Part shown: positions 26,509 through 39,043 of the stretch, piece by piece | Numbering within the stretch: the stretch's first letter is position 1 | How the letters are laid out: each line of letters opens with the position of its first letter | DNA from: Synechococcus sp. CS-1325 | GTDB lineage: Bacteria; Cyanobacteriota; Cyanobacteriia; PCC-6307; Cyanobiaceae | Assembly: GCA_025128135.1 (NCBI GenBank) | Contig: JAHLYW010000044.1 | Coordinates: forward strand, 22,251-86,250 | Reading direction: 5' to 3' | DNA length: 64,000 nt | The notes under the pieces: model-generated | Seen by the model: only the letters and a program-made list of their open reading frames with translations | Database searches by the model: none | Told to the model about the DNA's origin: nothing | Made by a program: the position numbers and the translations under genes

Positions 26509-26850
26509 TCAGCGTGCTTCGAACACGACGAAGCAGGAACCCTGGCTCTGGGTGTAGGCGTCGTAGCCGACCAGGCGCACATGGTGATCCGGATAGGCCC
26601 GGTGGCAGGCCTCGAGTTCACTGACGATCACGCCGAGATCCTTCTCGCCGAAGAAGGGCAGCTTCCAGAACGACCAGTAGGTCGCCATCGAGCGGCTGGG
26701 GTGAACGTGTTCGACCAGGGGACTCCAGCCCTGGGCAATGATGTAAGCGATCTGGTCGTAGATCTCGTCCTGGGAGAAGGGAGGCAGAAAGCCGAATGTC
26801 TCCAGGGTGGCGACTGTTTGGTAGTCACCCACGGTGCTCATGAAGGGCAT
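26509..26850 (-). CDS. cbbS: Rubisco small subunit, form IA
   Basis: 113 residues. Characteristic stretches are TVATLETFGFLPPFSQDEIY, IAQGWSPLVEHVHPSRSM, YWSFWKLPFFGEKDLGVIVS and the end QSQGSCFVVFEAR. The N-terminus MPFMSTVGDYQT matches other alpha-cyanobacterial CbbS, which supports ATG 26850. It assembles with CbbL into L8S8 enzyme inside the carboxysome. 38 bp downstream of cbbL. Confidence 0.97.
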   Translation of the reverse strand: MPFMSTVGDYQTVATLETFGFLPPFSQDEIYDQIAYIIAQGWSPLVEHVHPSRSMATYWSFWKLPFFGEKDLGVIVSELEACHRAYPDHHVRLVGYDAYTQSQGSCFVVFEAR

Positions 26851-26888
26851 GGGGATCCTTGGTTAAGTGGAGGGGATAAGGGAACAGA

Positions 26889-28301
26889 TCAATTGACGTC
26901 GAGCTTGTCGACGGTGTCGAATTCGAACTTGATCTCTTTCCAGGTTTCGAGAGCGATCGCCAGTTCGGGGCTGTGCTTGGCAGCTTCGAGCAGGATGTCG
27001 CGGCTTTCCTTCTCGATCTCACGTCCGGCGTTACGGGCCTTGACACAGGCTTCGAGGGCCACGCGGTTGGCAGCGGCGCCAGCGGCGGAACCCCAGGGGT
27101 GACCATGGGTGCCACCACCGAACTGCAGCACCGAGTCGTCGCCGAAGATCGCCACCAGCGCGGGCATGTGCCACACGTGGATGCCGCCGGAGGCCACGGC
27201 GAAGACGCCGGGCATCGAACCCCAGTCCTGGTCGAAGAAGTTGCCGCGGCTGCGGTCTTCGGGGATGAACGACTCACGCAGTTGGTCGATGAAGCCCAGG
27301 GTGGTCTGACGATCACCTTCGAGCTTGCCCACCACCGTGCCTGTGTGCAGCTGGTCGCCACCGGAGAGGCGCAGGCACTTGGCCAGCACCCGGAAGTGGA
27401 TGCCGTGCTTGGGGTGACGGTCGATCACTGCGTGCATCGCACGGTGAATGTGCAGCAACATGCCGTTCTTGCGGCACCACTTCGACAGACCGGTGTTGGC
27501 CGTGAAGCCTCCGGTGATGTAGTCGTGCATGATGATCGGCTGACCCAGTTCCTTGGCGAACTCGGCCCGCTCGTACATCTCTTCGGGGGTGGCGGCGGTG
27601 CAGTTGAGGTAGTGCCCCTTCTTCTCGCCGGTTTCCTCCTGGGCCAGCTGGACGGCTTCGGCCACGAACTCGAAGCGGTTCTGCCAGCGCTGGAAGGGCT
27701 GGGAGTTGATGTTTTCGTCGTCCTTGGTGAAATCGAGACCACCGCGGAGGCATTCGTACACCACCCGGCCGTAGTTCTTGCCGGAGAGGCCGAGTTTCGG
27801 CTTGATCGTGCAACCAAGCAGCGGACGGCCGTACTTGTTCATCCGGTCGCGCTCGACGCAGATGCCGTTCGGCGGGCCTGGGCAGGTCTTGATGAAGGCC
27901 ATCGGGAAGCGGATGTCTTCCAGACGGAGGTGGCGCAGGGCCTTGAAGCCGAACACGTTGCCCACCAGGGAGGTGAGCACGTTGGTGATCGAACCTTCCT
28001 CGAACAGATCGAGCGGGTAGGCGATGAAGGCGTAGAACGACTCCTTGTCACCGGGAACGTCTTCAATCCGGTAGCAACGGCCCTTGTAGAAGTCGAGGTC
28101 GGTGAGAAGTTCAGACCAGACCGCCGACCAGGTGCCTGTGGAAGACTCGGCGGCCACGGCGGCTGCCACTTCCTCGCGGGGAACGCCTTCCTGGCCGGTG
28201 ACCTTGAAGCAGGCCAGCAGGTCGGTGTCGAGGGGGACGTAGTCGGGAGTCCAGTAGGTATCCCTGTACTCCTTGACCCCGGCGTCAAATTTCTTGCTCA
28301 T
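26889..28301 (-). CDS. cbbL: Rubisco large subunit, form IA
   Basis: 470 residues. Fixes CO2 on ribulose-1,5-bisphosphate. The catalytic segments are intact: [16 protein letters not shown], the carbamylated lysine region [26 protein letters not shown] and loop 6 [11 protein letters not shown], plus [10 protein letters not shown]. Form IA is indicated by the N-terminus [19 protein letters not shown] and by the alpha-carboxysome cluster. Preceded by a 73-bp gap from csoS1 that contains a hairpin. Confidence 0.98.
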   Translation of the reverse strand: MSKKFDAGVKEYRDTYWTPDYVPLDTDLLACFKVTGQEGVPREEVAAAVAAESSTGTWSAVWSELLTDLDFYKGRCYRIEDVPGDKESFYAFIAYPLDLFEEGSITNVLTSLVGNVFGFKALRHLRLEDIRFPMAFIKTCPGPPNGICVERDRMNKYGRPLLGCTIKPKLGLSGKNYGRVVYECLRGGLDFTKDDENINSQPFQRWQNRFEFVAEAVQLAQEETGEKKGHYLNCTAATPEEMYERAEFAKELGQPIIMHDYITGGFTANTGLSKWCRKNGMLLHIHRAMHAVIDRHPKHGIHFRVLAKCLRLSGGDQLHTGTVVGKLEGDRQTTLGFIDQLRESFIPEDRSRGNFFDQDWGSMPGVFAVASGGIHVWHMPALVAIFGDDSVLQFGGGTHGHPWGSAAGAAANRVALEACVKARNAGREIEKESRDILLEAAKHSPELAIALETWKEIKFEFDTVDKLDVN

Positions 28302-28344
28302 GGGGAGAATGTCGGTGTGGATCGATTGGGAAGGGGAGGGCTGG

Positions 28345-28366
28345 GCGCCCGTTGATTCAGGGGCGC
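28345..28366 (-). promoter_or_regulatory. Stem-loop between csoS1 and cbbL
   Basis: GCGCCC (28345-28350) and GGGCGC (28361-28366) pair around a 10-nt loop, 8 nt after the csoS1 stop on the leftward transcript. It resembles in position the loop after cbbS and may protect the 3' end of a processed csoS1 message. Confidence 0.4.
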
Positions 28367-28374
28367 ATCAGGAC

Positions 28375-28686
28375 TCAGTCCTTGGATCCGACTCCGAAGC
28401 TGCTGGTGAGGGCTGGCTCCACTTCGCGGTGGGGGCGGGCGATGATGTGGGCGGCCACGAGGCCGTCACCGACGCGCTCGCAGGCATCTGCGCCTGCGCG
28501 GACAGCTGCGTTGACGGCACCGGTTTCGCCGCGCACCAGGACGGTGACGTAGCCGCCGCCGACGAATTCGCGGCCGATCAAACGGACTTCAGCCGCTTTG
28601 GTCATCGCGTCTGCCGCCTCGATGGCAGGCACGAGGCCACGTGTTTCGATCATGCCGAGGGCAATGCCCATGGTTTCACTCGCCAT
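28375..28686 (-). CDS. csoS1: Major carboxysome shell protein CsoS1
   Basis: 103 residues, one BMC domain forming the hexamers that tile the shell facets. Seen: GIALGMIETRGLVPAIEAAD, REFVGGGYVTVLVRGETGAV and GDGLVAAHIIARPHREVEP. First gene of the leftward cso operon. A single csoS1 copy is typical for alpha-cyanobacteria, in contrast to three in Halothiobacillus. A spaced AAAGGAG-like ribosome-binding stretch is not evident directly before the ATG, although AAAGGAGG lies upstream on the other strand. Confidence 0.95.
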   Translation of the reverse strand: MASETMGIALGMIETRGLVPAIEAADAMTKAAEVRLIGREFVGGGYVTVLVRGETGAVNAAVRAGADACERVGDGLVAAHIIARPHREVEPALTSSFGVGSKD

Positions 28687-28765
28687 TGACGACTCCGGGA
28701 CAAAGAAAAGGAGGTTCGATGAGAACAGTGCTCTTCGACGTACCCCGCCGTCAAGTGAATTGGGT

Positions 28766-28780
28766 GTGATGACTCATCAC
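28766..28780. promoter_or_regulatory. LysR-type T-N11-A palindrome upstream of csoS1
   Basis: GTGATGA-C-TCATCAC is a perfect 15-bp inverted repeat 80 bp before the csoS1 ATG and 142 bp before chlN. It contains T-N11-A (T28767, A28779), the core of LysR-family binding sites such as those of CbbR and CcmR/NdhR that control CO2-fixation operons. The rest of the 28687-28921 gap holds no gene apart from a doubtful 20-codon ORF at 28827-28889. Confidence 0.5.
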
Positions 28781-28894
28781 CGTCTGAGCTGGCCTTGATA
28801 AGCGTTGCTCATCCACCCTGAGAAATATGAAGCCATGTGAAGGAAAGCGCGGATGGGGCCGGTTCAAAATCTTCTTCGGCATCCTCTGAGGTAA

Positions 28895-31785
<2,891 letters not shown>

Positions 31786-31852
31786 ATCGCTGGGTGGAGC
31801 CGATCCTCAGCCTGCGCATCAGCTCGATTGTTGATGTTTCGGTTTGCACGAA

Positions 31853-31872
31853 CCCCCTGCAGCCACAGGGGG
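31853..31872 (+). terminator. Hairpin between chlB and chlL
   Basis: CCCCCTG (31853-31859) pairs with CAGGGGG (31866-31872) around a 6-nt loop, followed by CTTGCCCTT with only a weak T content. It lies 67 bp after the chlB stop and 48 bp before chlL. It may reduce read-through so that chlL is made from its own promoter or at its own level. Confidence 0.6.
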
Positions 31873-31887
31873 CTTGCCCTTAGATGA

Positions 31888-32835
<948 letters not shown>

Positions 32836-32958
32836 CGGGCAGATGGACCGTGCGGTCGCGCTGGGGGCTGGCGCTCCCATTGGCCGCATTCTGAACGATC
32901 GGTGAATCAGGGTGAACAGCCTGGCTGCTGAGTGCGACGATCCATCCGAAAGCCTTCC

Positions 32959-34128
32959 ATGAAGATCGTGCTGGCGCCGGATTCCTTCAAGGGTTCGATG
33001 ACGGCTCTGGAGGTGTGCGATGGGTTTCGAGAGGGTGTGCGCCGCGTTCGACCCGACGCCGAACTGGTTGCCCTGCCGATGGCCGATGGCGGTGAAGGCA
33101 CCACCGAGGCACTCGTCGCCGCCTGTGGCGGGGAGCGGATCAGCGTTGCGGCCACCGGGCCCCTGCCGGACCAGCGGCGGCCGGTCGATGGCCTGATCGG
33201 ACTGATCCACGGCGGAAGCACAGCGGTGATCGAGATGGCCTGTGTCTCCGGATTGCCGCTCATTCCTGTCGCCAGTCGCAATCCACTCCACACCACCAGC
33301 TATGGCACCGGGCAGCTGATCGGCGCGGCCCTGGATCGGGGGGCACGCCGCCTGATCGTGGGAATCGGCGGCTCGGCCACCAATGACCTCGGCGTCGGCA
33401 TGGCCCAGGCGCTGGGCATCCGTTTCTTCCGGGCCGATGGCAGGGAGATGCTTGAGCCGATCACCGCAGAAGGCTTGGCTGAGGTGGCCAGGATCGATCC
33501 AGCCGGTCTCCACCCCGCTGTGGCGCAGAGCCACATCCTGGTGGCCTGTGACGTGGATAACCCACTGCTGGGTCCCGATGGCTGCAGTGCTGTCTATGGA
33601 GCCCAGAAGGGGGCCGACGCCGTGATCGTCGGGAGGCTGGAAGCCCTGCTCGGCCAGGCGATCGACCTGATCGAACCCACGTTCGGCCGTCGGGTCCGCC
33701 ACCAGCCAGGCGCCGGTGCTGCCGGGGGCCTGGGCGCCGGACTGATCGCCTTTCTCGGCGCCGAGCTCCGGCCCGGTATCGACCTGGTCATGGAGGCCTG
33801 CGGCTTCACCGAAGCCATCCGGGGCGCCCAGCTCGTGCTGACCGGCGAGGGACGGATTGATCAGCAGACCCTGCATGGCAAAACGATCCGAGGCGTGCTG
33901 CAGCGCTCGCAGCGGCAGGGGGTCCCGGTGGTGGCCATTGTCGGCAGCATCGGTGCGGGAGCGGAACTCCTCTACGGCATGGGTCTGACCAGCATCGTGT
34001 CCCTGGTGCCCGGTCCGGTGAGCCTTCAGCAGGCCATGGATCAAGGCCGGGAGATGGTCGCCGATACGGCCGAGCGGGTGATGCGCCTCTTCCTGGCCAC
34101 AGCTGGGAGGGCAGACCAGGGCGGTTGA
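32959..34128 (+). CDS. Glycerate kinase, type I (GlxK/GarK family)
   Basis: 389 residues from ATG 32959, where the family's MKIVLAPDSFKGSMTALEVC begins; an upstream ATG at 32932 would add nine basic residues. Further signatures: MADGGEGTTEALV, GIGGSATNDLGVGMAQALG, FGRRVRHQPGAGAAGGLGAG and LTGEGRIDQQTLHGK. Phosphorylates D-glycerate, which in cyanobacteria closes the photorespiratory glycolate route. Family members make 2- or 3-phosphoglycerate, and sequence alone does not settle which. Sits after chlL with a 123-bp gap. Confidence 0.9.
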   Translation: MKIVLAPDSFKGSMTALEVCDGFREGVRRVRPDAELVALPMADGGEGTTEALVAACGGERISVAATGPLPDQRRPVDGLIGLIHGGSTAVIEMACVSGLPLIPVASRNPLHTTSYGTGQLIGAALDRGARRLIVGIGGSATNDLGVGMAQALGIRFFRADGREMLEPITAEGLAEVARIDPAGLHPAVAQSHILVACDVDNPLLGPDGCSAVYGAQKGADAVIVGRLEALLGQAIDLIEPTFGRRVRHQPGAGAAGGLGAGLIAFLGAELRPGIDLVMEACGFTEAIRGAQLVLTGEGRIDQQTLHGKTIRGVLQRSQRQGVPVVAIVGSIGAGAELLYGMGLTSIVSLVPGPVSLQQAMDQGREMVADTAERVMRLFLATAGRADQGG

Positions 34129-34160
34129 TCAGCCTCGGGACTGGCCGAGGCCCAAGGCGG

Positions 34161-35048
34161 TCAGATCTCCGCGGCTGCCCGCTCCACCAGTCGCCGGGCC
34201 ACCGCCTGAACGCCGGTATGGGCATAGGTGTCGGTGAAGGCATCGAGGAATGCGGCCAGCTGATCAAAGCGCCCCTGCCAGGGGCCGATGCTTCCTTCAA
34301 GCGCAGCCACCGCCTTCTGACCGCTCAGGCCCAGTTGGCCCACGAAGCCACCAGCCCAGCCCAGCCATTGATCCACCCCACGGCGCAGAAAGCTCATGTG
34401 GGCAGCATCGCCCCGGCCAGGGATCAGTGCTGCCATCCGCCCGTAGGCCGGCAGTTTGTGGAGGTCGCCGCTGCCGGCGGCTCCAAGCAGGCCGTCGAGG
34501 CGTTGCAGGGCCTGATCGCCGAGGGGGAGGAGTCCGTCGAAGCAGATCAGGGCTGCCATCCGCACCCGGGCCTCTCCGGCGTAGTCGGCCAGGGCGGCGC
34601 CGAAATCGGCGAAGCTGTCTCCAGGCAGGCCGTTCACCTGGGTGAAGGCCAGCAGCTCAGCCCCGACCTTCAGGCTCAGGTCCACGGCCTGGAGTGTGTC
34701 CCCCGGCGGGGTGATGCCTGAGATCCGCTTCAGCAGGGGCAGGCCGGCCGTGACGTTGGCCAGCAGACGCAATCCACCGGTGGCGTGCTGGGAGCGGTTC
34801 ACCGCGTCGTAGAGGCTCAGGGCCCGGCCATACCCCTCGGCGCGGGCGCCGCTGAGTTGATCGGCGCGGATCCTGACCTGTCGGATCAGCTGAGGATCCT
34901 GGCTGCCGATCACCTCGCTGATCATCTGGTCGGCGCTGGTGGGGTTGCTCCAGCCACCAGGAACCAGGGTGCTGATGCCCTTGAGAGCCAGCACCGTGAG
35001 ATCTCTGCGAGGCAGGCGCTCAAGGCGTTCGAGGACAGAACGGCTCAT
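34161..35048 (-). CDS. Conserved cyanobacterial protein of unknown function
   Basis: 295 residues, largely helical, no catalytic motif recognised. It begins MSRSVLERLERLPRRDLTVL and has small-residue-rich helices (GGFVGQLGLSGQKAVAALEG). No membrane segment or signal peptide is evident. Its start overlaps the stop of the gene upstream by 4 bp (35045-35048), so the two probably work together. Convergent with glycerate kinase. Confidence 0.6.
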   Translation of the reverse strand: MSRSVLERLERLPRRDLTVLALKGISTLVPGGWSNPTSADQMISEVIGSQDPQLIRQVRIRADQLSGARAEGYGRALSLYDAVNRSQHATGGLRLLANVTAGLPLLKRISGITPPGDTLQAVDLSLKVGAELLAFTQVNGLPGDSFADFGAALADYAGEARVRMAALICFDGLLPLGDQALQRLDGLLGAAGSGDLHKLPAYGRMAALIPGRGDAAHMSFLRRGVDQWLGWAGGFVGQLGLSGQKAVAALEGSIGPWQGRFDQLAAFLDAFTDTYAHTGVQAVARRLVERAAAEI

Positions 35049-35656
35049 GCGGCAGGTTGCAGCTCGGGCTGGGGCTGGAGGGTGGCTGGAGGCGCTGCCG
35101 GCAGGGCTTCGCCGAGCTGCTCAGCCAACTGGCCACGGGGCTTGGTGCGGCTCTGACGGCTGGGTTCCAGGGCTGCGATTCGGGGGAGATCGAAGGCGCC
35201 GAGCAAGGCGTGCCTCCGTTGCGGATCCAGCCCACTGCCCTGGCCGATCACCTTGACCTGAAAACGATCGGCCACCAGCAGGGCGCTGGCCTGGGGCCCC
35301 TGTTCGACCAGGGGCCAACCGGCGATCGCCTCGCTGGCGGACTCGAACTTGGCCCTGGCCTCCGGCGCCGTGCTGGTGTCGGAGATGGCCAGCAGGGCCA
35401 CCACGGCGCCATCGCGCTTCAGCCTGGCTTCACTGAAACCGCGCTTCTCCTGGCTGAAGACAAGGTCTTCTCCAGCTGCCGGTGCGGGGAAGAGGCGATT
35501 GAAGGCCGTCCCATTGACCACCTCCTGTTTGGAGATGCCAGCAACGGTTCCACCGGGAAACCAATCGGAGAAGGGCAGCAGCAGAGCCCCGCCCACAATC
35601 AGCAGCCCGGCCAGCCCGATGGCCAGGGCCCAGCGCAATGGTCGAGGCATCGGCAT
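35045..35656 (-). CDS. Membrane-anchored protein of unknown function
   Basis: 203 residues. One N-terminal transmembrane segment at ~9-29 (ALAIGLAGLLIVGGALLLPF), then a soluble domain with GAVVALLAISDTSTAPEARA and ASALLVADRFQVKVIGQGSG, and a Pro/Ala/Gln-rich tail. The type is an exported, anchored protein; no enzyme motif. Overlaps the start of the next leftward gene (4 bp), forming a two-gene unit. Confidence 0.65.
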   Translation of the reverse strand: MPMPRPLRWALAIGLAGLLIVGGALLLPFSDWFPGGTVAGISKQEVVNGTAFNRLFPAPAAGEDLVFSQEKRGFSEARLKRDGAVVALLAISDTSTAPEARAKFESASEAIAGWPLVEQGPQASALLVADRFQVKVIGQGSGLDPQRRHALLGAFDLPRIAALEPSRQSRTKPRGQLAEQLGEALPAAPPATLQPQPELQPAA

Positions 35657-35701
35657 ACTTCGCTAGGAACTTTCAGGCTGGGAACGTGAGGCTGAAAATC
35701 G

Positions 35702-35718
35702 CAGGATTGGGAATCCTG
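35702..35718 (+). terminator. Hairpin with T-run on the plus strand, no plus-strand gene before it
   Basis: CAGGATT (35702-35708), GGG loop and AATCCTG (35712-35718), followed by ATTTTTG. By form it is a good intrinsic terminator for rightward transcription, but the genes on both sides are leftward. It could end an antisense or small RNA, or be a stem in the 5' leader of the leftward gene at 35656 or its promoter area. Confidence 0.35.
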
Positions 35719-35760
35719 ATTTTTGCTTTGACGAGGCCCTGCGGAACTCGATCAATCCAA

Positions 35761-35813
35761 GCCTGTCTTAGCAGGCTTCAGCAGCTCTGCTCCGCCCTCT
35801 ACTTGGAGGGCGG
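35761..35813 (-). terminator. Two stem-loops downstream of por
   Basis: CCGCCCTC (35792-35799) pairs with GAGGGCGG (35806-35813) around a 6-nt loop, 24 bp after the por stop on the leftward transcript. A second stem GCCTG/CAGGC (35761-35776) follows. Together they probably end the por message; no T-run is present. Confidence 0.55.
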
Positions 35814-35837
35814 TGAATCTGTCACCCACCGAGAGCA

Positions 35838-36914
<1,077 letters not shown>

Positions 36915-36978
36915 TCAGCGGCTGCCGGATGAGTGGAATTCAACAGAAGGTGATGGTTGCCCGGCTGGCCGCGGATGT

Positions 36979-37467
36979 TCAGAGGCGGGAGTGAAGCGAA
37001 CTGGATTGTTTGGGGGCCTCCCAGACCACCCGGAGGCGATTCGGGGCGATCCATTGATCCTGCTCTCGCAGCAGCTGCTGTTCTCCCTCCTTTGAAAAGA
37101 GCTTGTCGAAACGGGCCTGGGCCCGCCGCAGCCGGGCGGTTTCGATATCGAGGATGGCGCTCAGTTCACCGTGACGATCCAGCCGTTGCTGATAGGCAGC
37201 GGCGAGATGGGTGAGACTCACGGCGGCCAACATGGCAACACCGAGTTTGACGGTGAGCCCGATCACGCTGCACAACACCTCCTGCCGCTCGCCCGAGGGC
37301 CGCTGCTGAGGGCGTGGAGATTCAGAACGACTCGGTCCGTCGCTGCGCTTGCGCCGGCCAGCCTCCTGGGAGGGCTCAAACGGTGATGATCCCGCCGTTG
37401 CAGAACCGATCGTGGATGATCCAATCGATCTTGAGCCGAAGGGAGCGGAGCGCTGGGCGGCTGTCAA
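36979..37467 (-). CDS. Membrane protein with C-terminal coiled coil, unknown function
   Basis: 162 residues. Residues 1-60 are Ser/Pro/Arg-rich and disordered. One hydrophobic segment lies at ~66-88 (VIGLTVKLGVAMLAAVSLTH), followed by a helical segment LDIETARLRRAQARFDKLFS and the end EQDQWIAPNRLRVVWE. The part from the membrane helix to the end looks conserved; the real start may be internal. Upstream neighbour of por on the same strand with an 85-bp gap. Confidence 0.6.
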   Translation of the reverse strand: MTAAQRSAPFGSRSIGSSTIGSATAGSSPFEPSQEAGRRKRSDGPSRSESPRPQQRPSGERQEVLCSVIGLTVKLGVAMLAAVSLTHLAAAYQQRLDRHGELSAILDIETARLRRAQARFDKLFSKEGEQQLLREQDQWIAPNRLRVVWEAPKQSSSLHSRL

Positions 37468-37544
37468 GGCGGAGTCGCGAGCTAGGCCCCGCTTCTAACA
37501 GCTCTTCGTGCAGATGCCAAGGTCCAGGGCTTCCCGTTTCTGGA

Positions 37545-37649
37545 TCAGGCGTTGTAAAGGCTGACGCAGAGGCGAATCGCCAGCACACCGGCGTGGGCGG
37601 CTACCACCAGAGCGATCAGCACTTCTACCTGGCTGAGTGTTGTGACCAT
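37545..37649 (-). CDS. psaM: Photosystem I subunit PsaM (subunit XII)
   Basis: 34 residues from ATG 37649: MVTTLSQVEVLIALVVAAHA then GVLAIRLCVSLYNA. It has the single membrane helix and the ending (A-x-R-L-x-x-x-L-Y) of PsaM, a small subunit near the trimer interface of photosystem I. An in-frame ATG at 37730 would add 27 polar residues that are not part of the family. Divergent from the CRR6-type gene. Confidence 0.78.
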   Translation of the reverse strand: MVTTLSQVEVLIALVVAAHAGVLAIRLCVSLYNA

Positions 37650-37735
37650 GGCCGACGACGGGGAACGATTGTCGCCACCATTGTTCAGCTCCAACTCACC
37701 CCTCGCCGCTGCCAGGCCGAGGGTTGTCATAGCTC

Positions 37736-38227
37736 TTGATGGCTCCCTCCTCCGCTCCGCTCACGATCTCGGCCAGCCAGATCCGCTCGCTCGATCTGAC
37801 CCCGCTCCAGCTCTGGCGCGATCTACCCCCGGCGGCCCTGCTGGAGCGTGCTGGCAAGCTTGCCTTGAACTTCGAGTGGCCGCGGTCGGAGGCGGATCCG
37901 CGGGAACTCTCCGAGTTGCCCGAATTGCGGCTCTGGAGCCTGCGGGCCGACGCGCTGCATCCCTGGTTGCCCTTGATTCTGGAGCGAAGCAGTGGCCAGC
38001 TCTGTCGTCATGTGGCGATGTTGCTGCCCCATGGCTTCAGCCGCACCGAGGGCATCCGTTTCGCCCCGGAATCCCTGGAACTCTGGATCACCCACCGGCT
38101 CTTCCTGCTTGATCACTGGAGTCAGCTGCATGGGCTCGGTTGTCGCGGTGGGCTGGCCCAGATGGCGGCGATGCTCGGCTTTGAACTGGACTCAGCGTTC
38201 TGGCAACCCCTGCCTCTGAACGGTTGA
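37736..38227 (+). CDS. CRR6-like NDH assembly factor
   Basis: 163 residues, soluble. It resembles the CRR6 family (chloroplast Chlororespiratory Reduction 6), which assists maturation of NdhI in the NDH-1 complex. Supporting stretches are IRSLDLTPLQLWRDLPPAAL, LPELRLWSLRADALHPWLPL and RLFLLDHWSQLHGLGCRGGL. Two ATGs adjoin (37736, 37739). Recognition is by overall pattern rather than a catalytic motif, so moderate certainty. Confidence 0.68.
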   Translation: MMAPSSAPLTISASQIRSLDLTPLQLWRDLPPAALLERAGKLALNFEWPRSEADPRELSELPELRLWSLRADALHPWLPLILERSSGQLCRHVAMLLPHGFSRTEGIRFAPESLELWITHRLFLLDHWSQLHGLGCRGGLAQMAAMLGFELDSAFWQPLPLNG

Positions 38228-38252
38228 ATGCTGCTGGGCCTGGGGCGGACGT

Positions 38253-39017
38253 TCAGCTGCTGAGCCCCAGGCTGATCGCCCTTCGGCCGGCGTCGATCGC
38301 CAGCAGCAGGGTGACCAGCCGGAGCAGCCAGACCAGGGTCTGTTCACTCACCCGGTCCAGCCGGGCGGCTGACCAGCGAGCCGAAAAGGCCGCAGATCCG
38401 CCCAGCAGCATGGCCATCGAGGCATTGGCTCGCCCCCCGATCAGAAACTCGGCAGAGGCGGCTGAACTGGAGCAGAGCACGGCAAGAGTGCTGAGCCGGA
38501 TGGCCTGATGGATCGGCACACCCAGCATGCGCACCATCAGCGGCACCATCAGCAGGCCGCCGCCGAGGCCGAGCAGGCCGCCGCCGAGTCCACCGACGCT
38601 GCCCACGGCGATCAGGCCGATGGCAGCCACTTGTGGCTGCTCCCTGCTGTCCGCCTCTGACTGCGTCGTACGGATGCTGAAGGCCAGAAGTCCGTACATG
38701 GCCGCCTGGATCGTCAGCAGGTGCCAGCCGCTCAGCCCGTTGCCGAGATGGCTGAACAGGAGGCCGCTGCCGGCGGCGCTGAGGCCGATCCAAATGCCCT
38801 CACGCCAAGCCAGCCTGCCGGTCCGAAGATGGGACCAGGTCCCCCCGAAGGTGGTGGGCACGATGGCCAGGGTGCTGGTGGCCAGAGCCTGGTGGGGGGT
38901 GAGGCCGAGCAGGAGCAGCAGGGGTGAGAAGACCAGACCACCTCCGACACCCAGCAGCCCTGAGAGCAGGCCGGCCAGCAGGCCGAGGGGCACCAGGGGC
39001 AGCAGCTCCATCACCAT
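38253..39017 (-). CDS. TauE/SafE family membrane permease
   Basis: About 254 residues from ATG 39017 (ATG 39044 and 39011 are alternatives), eight predicted membrane helices. Two similar halves each carry the family's glycine-rich motif: GLLSGLLGVGGGLVFSPLLL near the N-terminus and GGLGGGLLGLGGGLLMVPLM in the second half. The family exports or imports sulfite, sulfoacetate or other organic anions. No sulfur gene is adjacent, so the substrate stays open. Confidence 0.85.
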   Translation of the reverse strand: MVMELLPLVPLGLLAGLLSGLLGVGGGLVFSPLLLLLGLTPHQALATSTLAIVPTTFGGTWSHLRTGRLAWREGIWIGLSAAGSGLLFSHLGNGLSGWHLLTIQAAMYGLLAFSIRTTQSEADSREQPQVAAIGLIAVGSVGGLGGGLLGLGGGLLMVPLMVRMLGVPIHQAIRLSTLAVLCSSSAASAEFLIGGRANASMAMLLGGSAAFSARWSAARLDRVSEQTLVWLLRLVTLLLAIDAGRRAISLGLSS

Positions 39018-39043
39018 GGTGGGATCAAGAGCACTCCTGACCA

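Noticed and set aside
28827-28889. 20-codon ORF upstream of chlN
   Set aside because: Start and stop exist but there is no ribosome-binding site or recognisable peptide; mentioned only within the intergenic entry.
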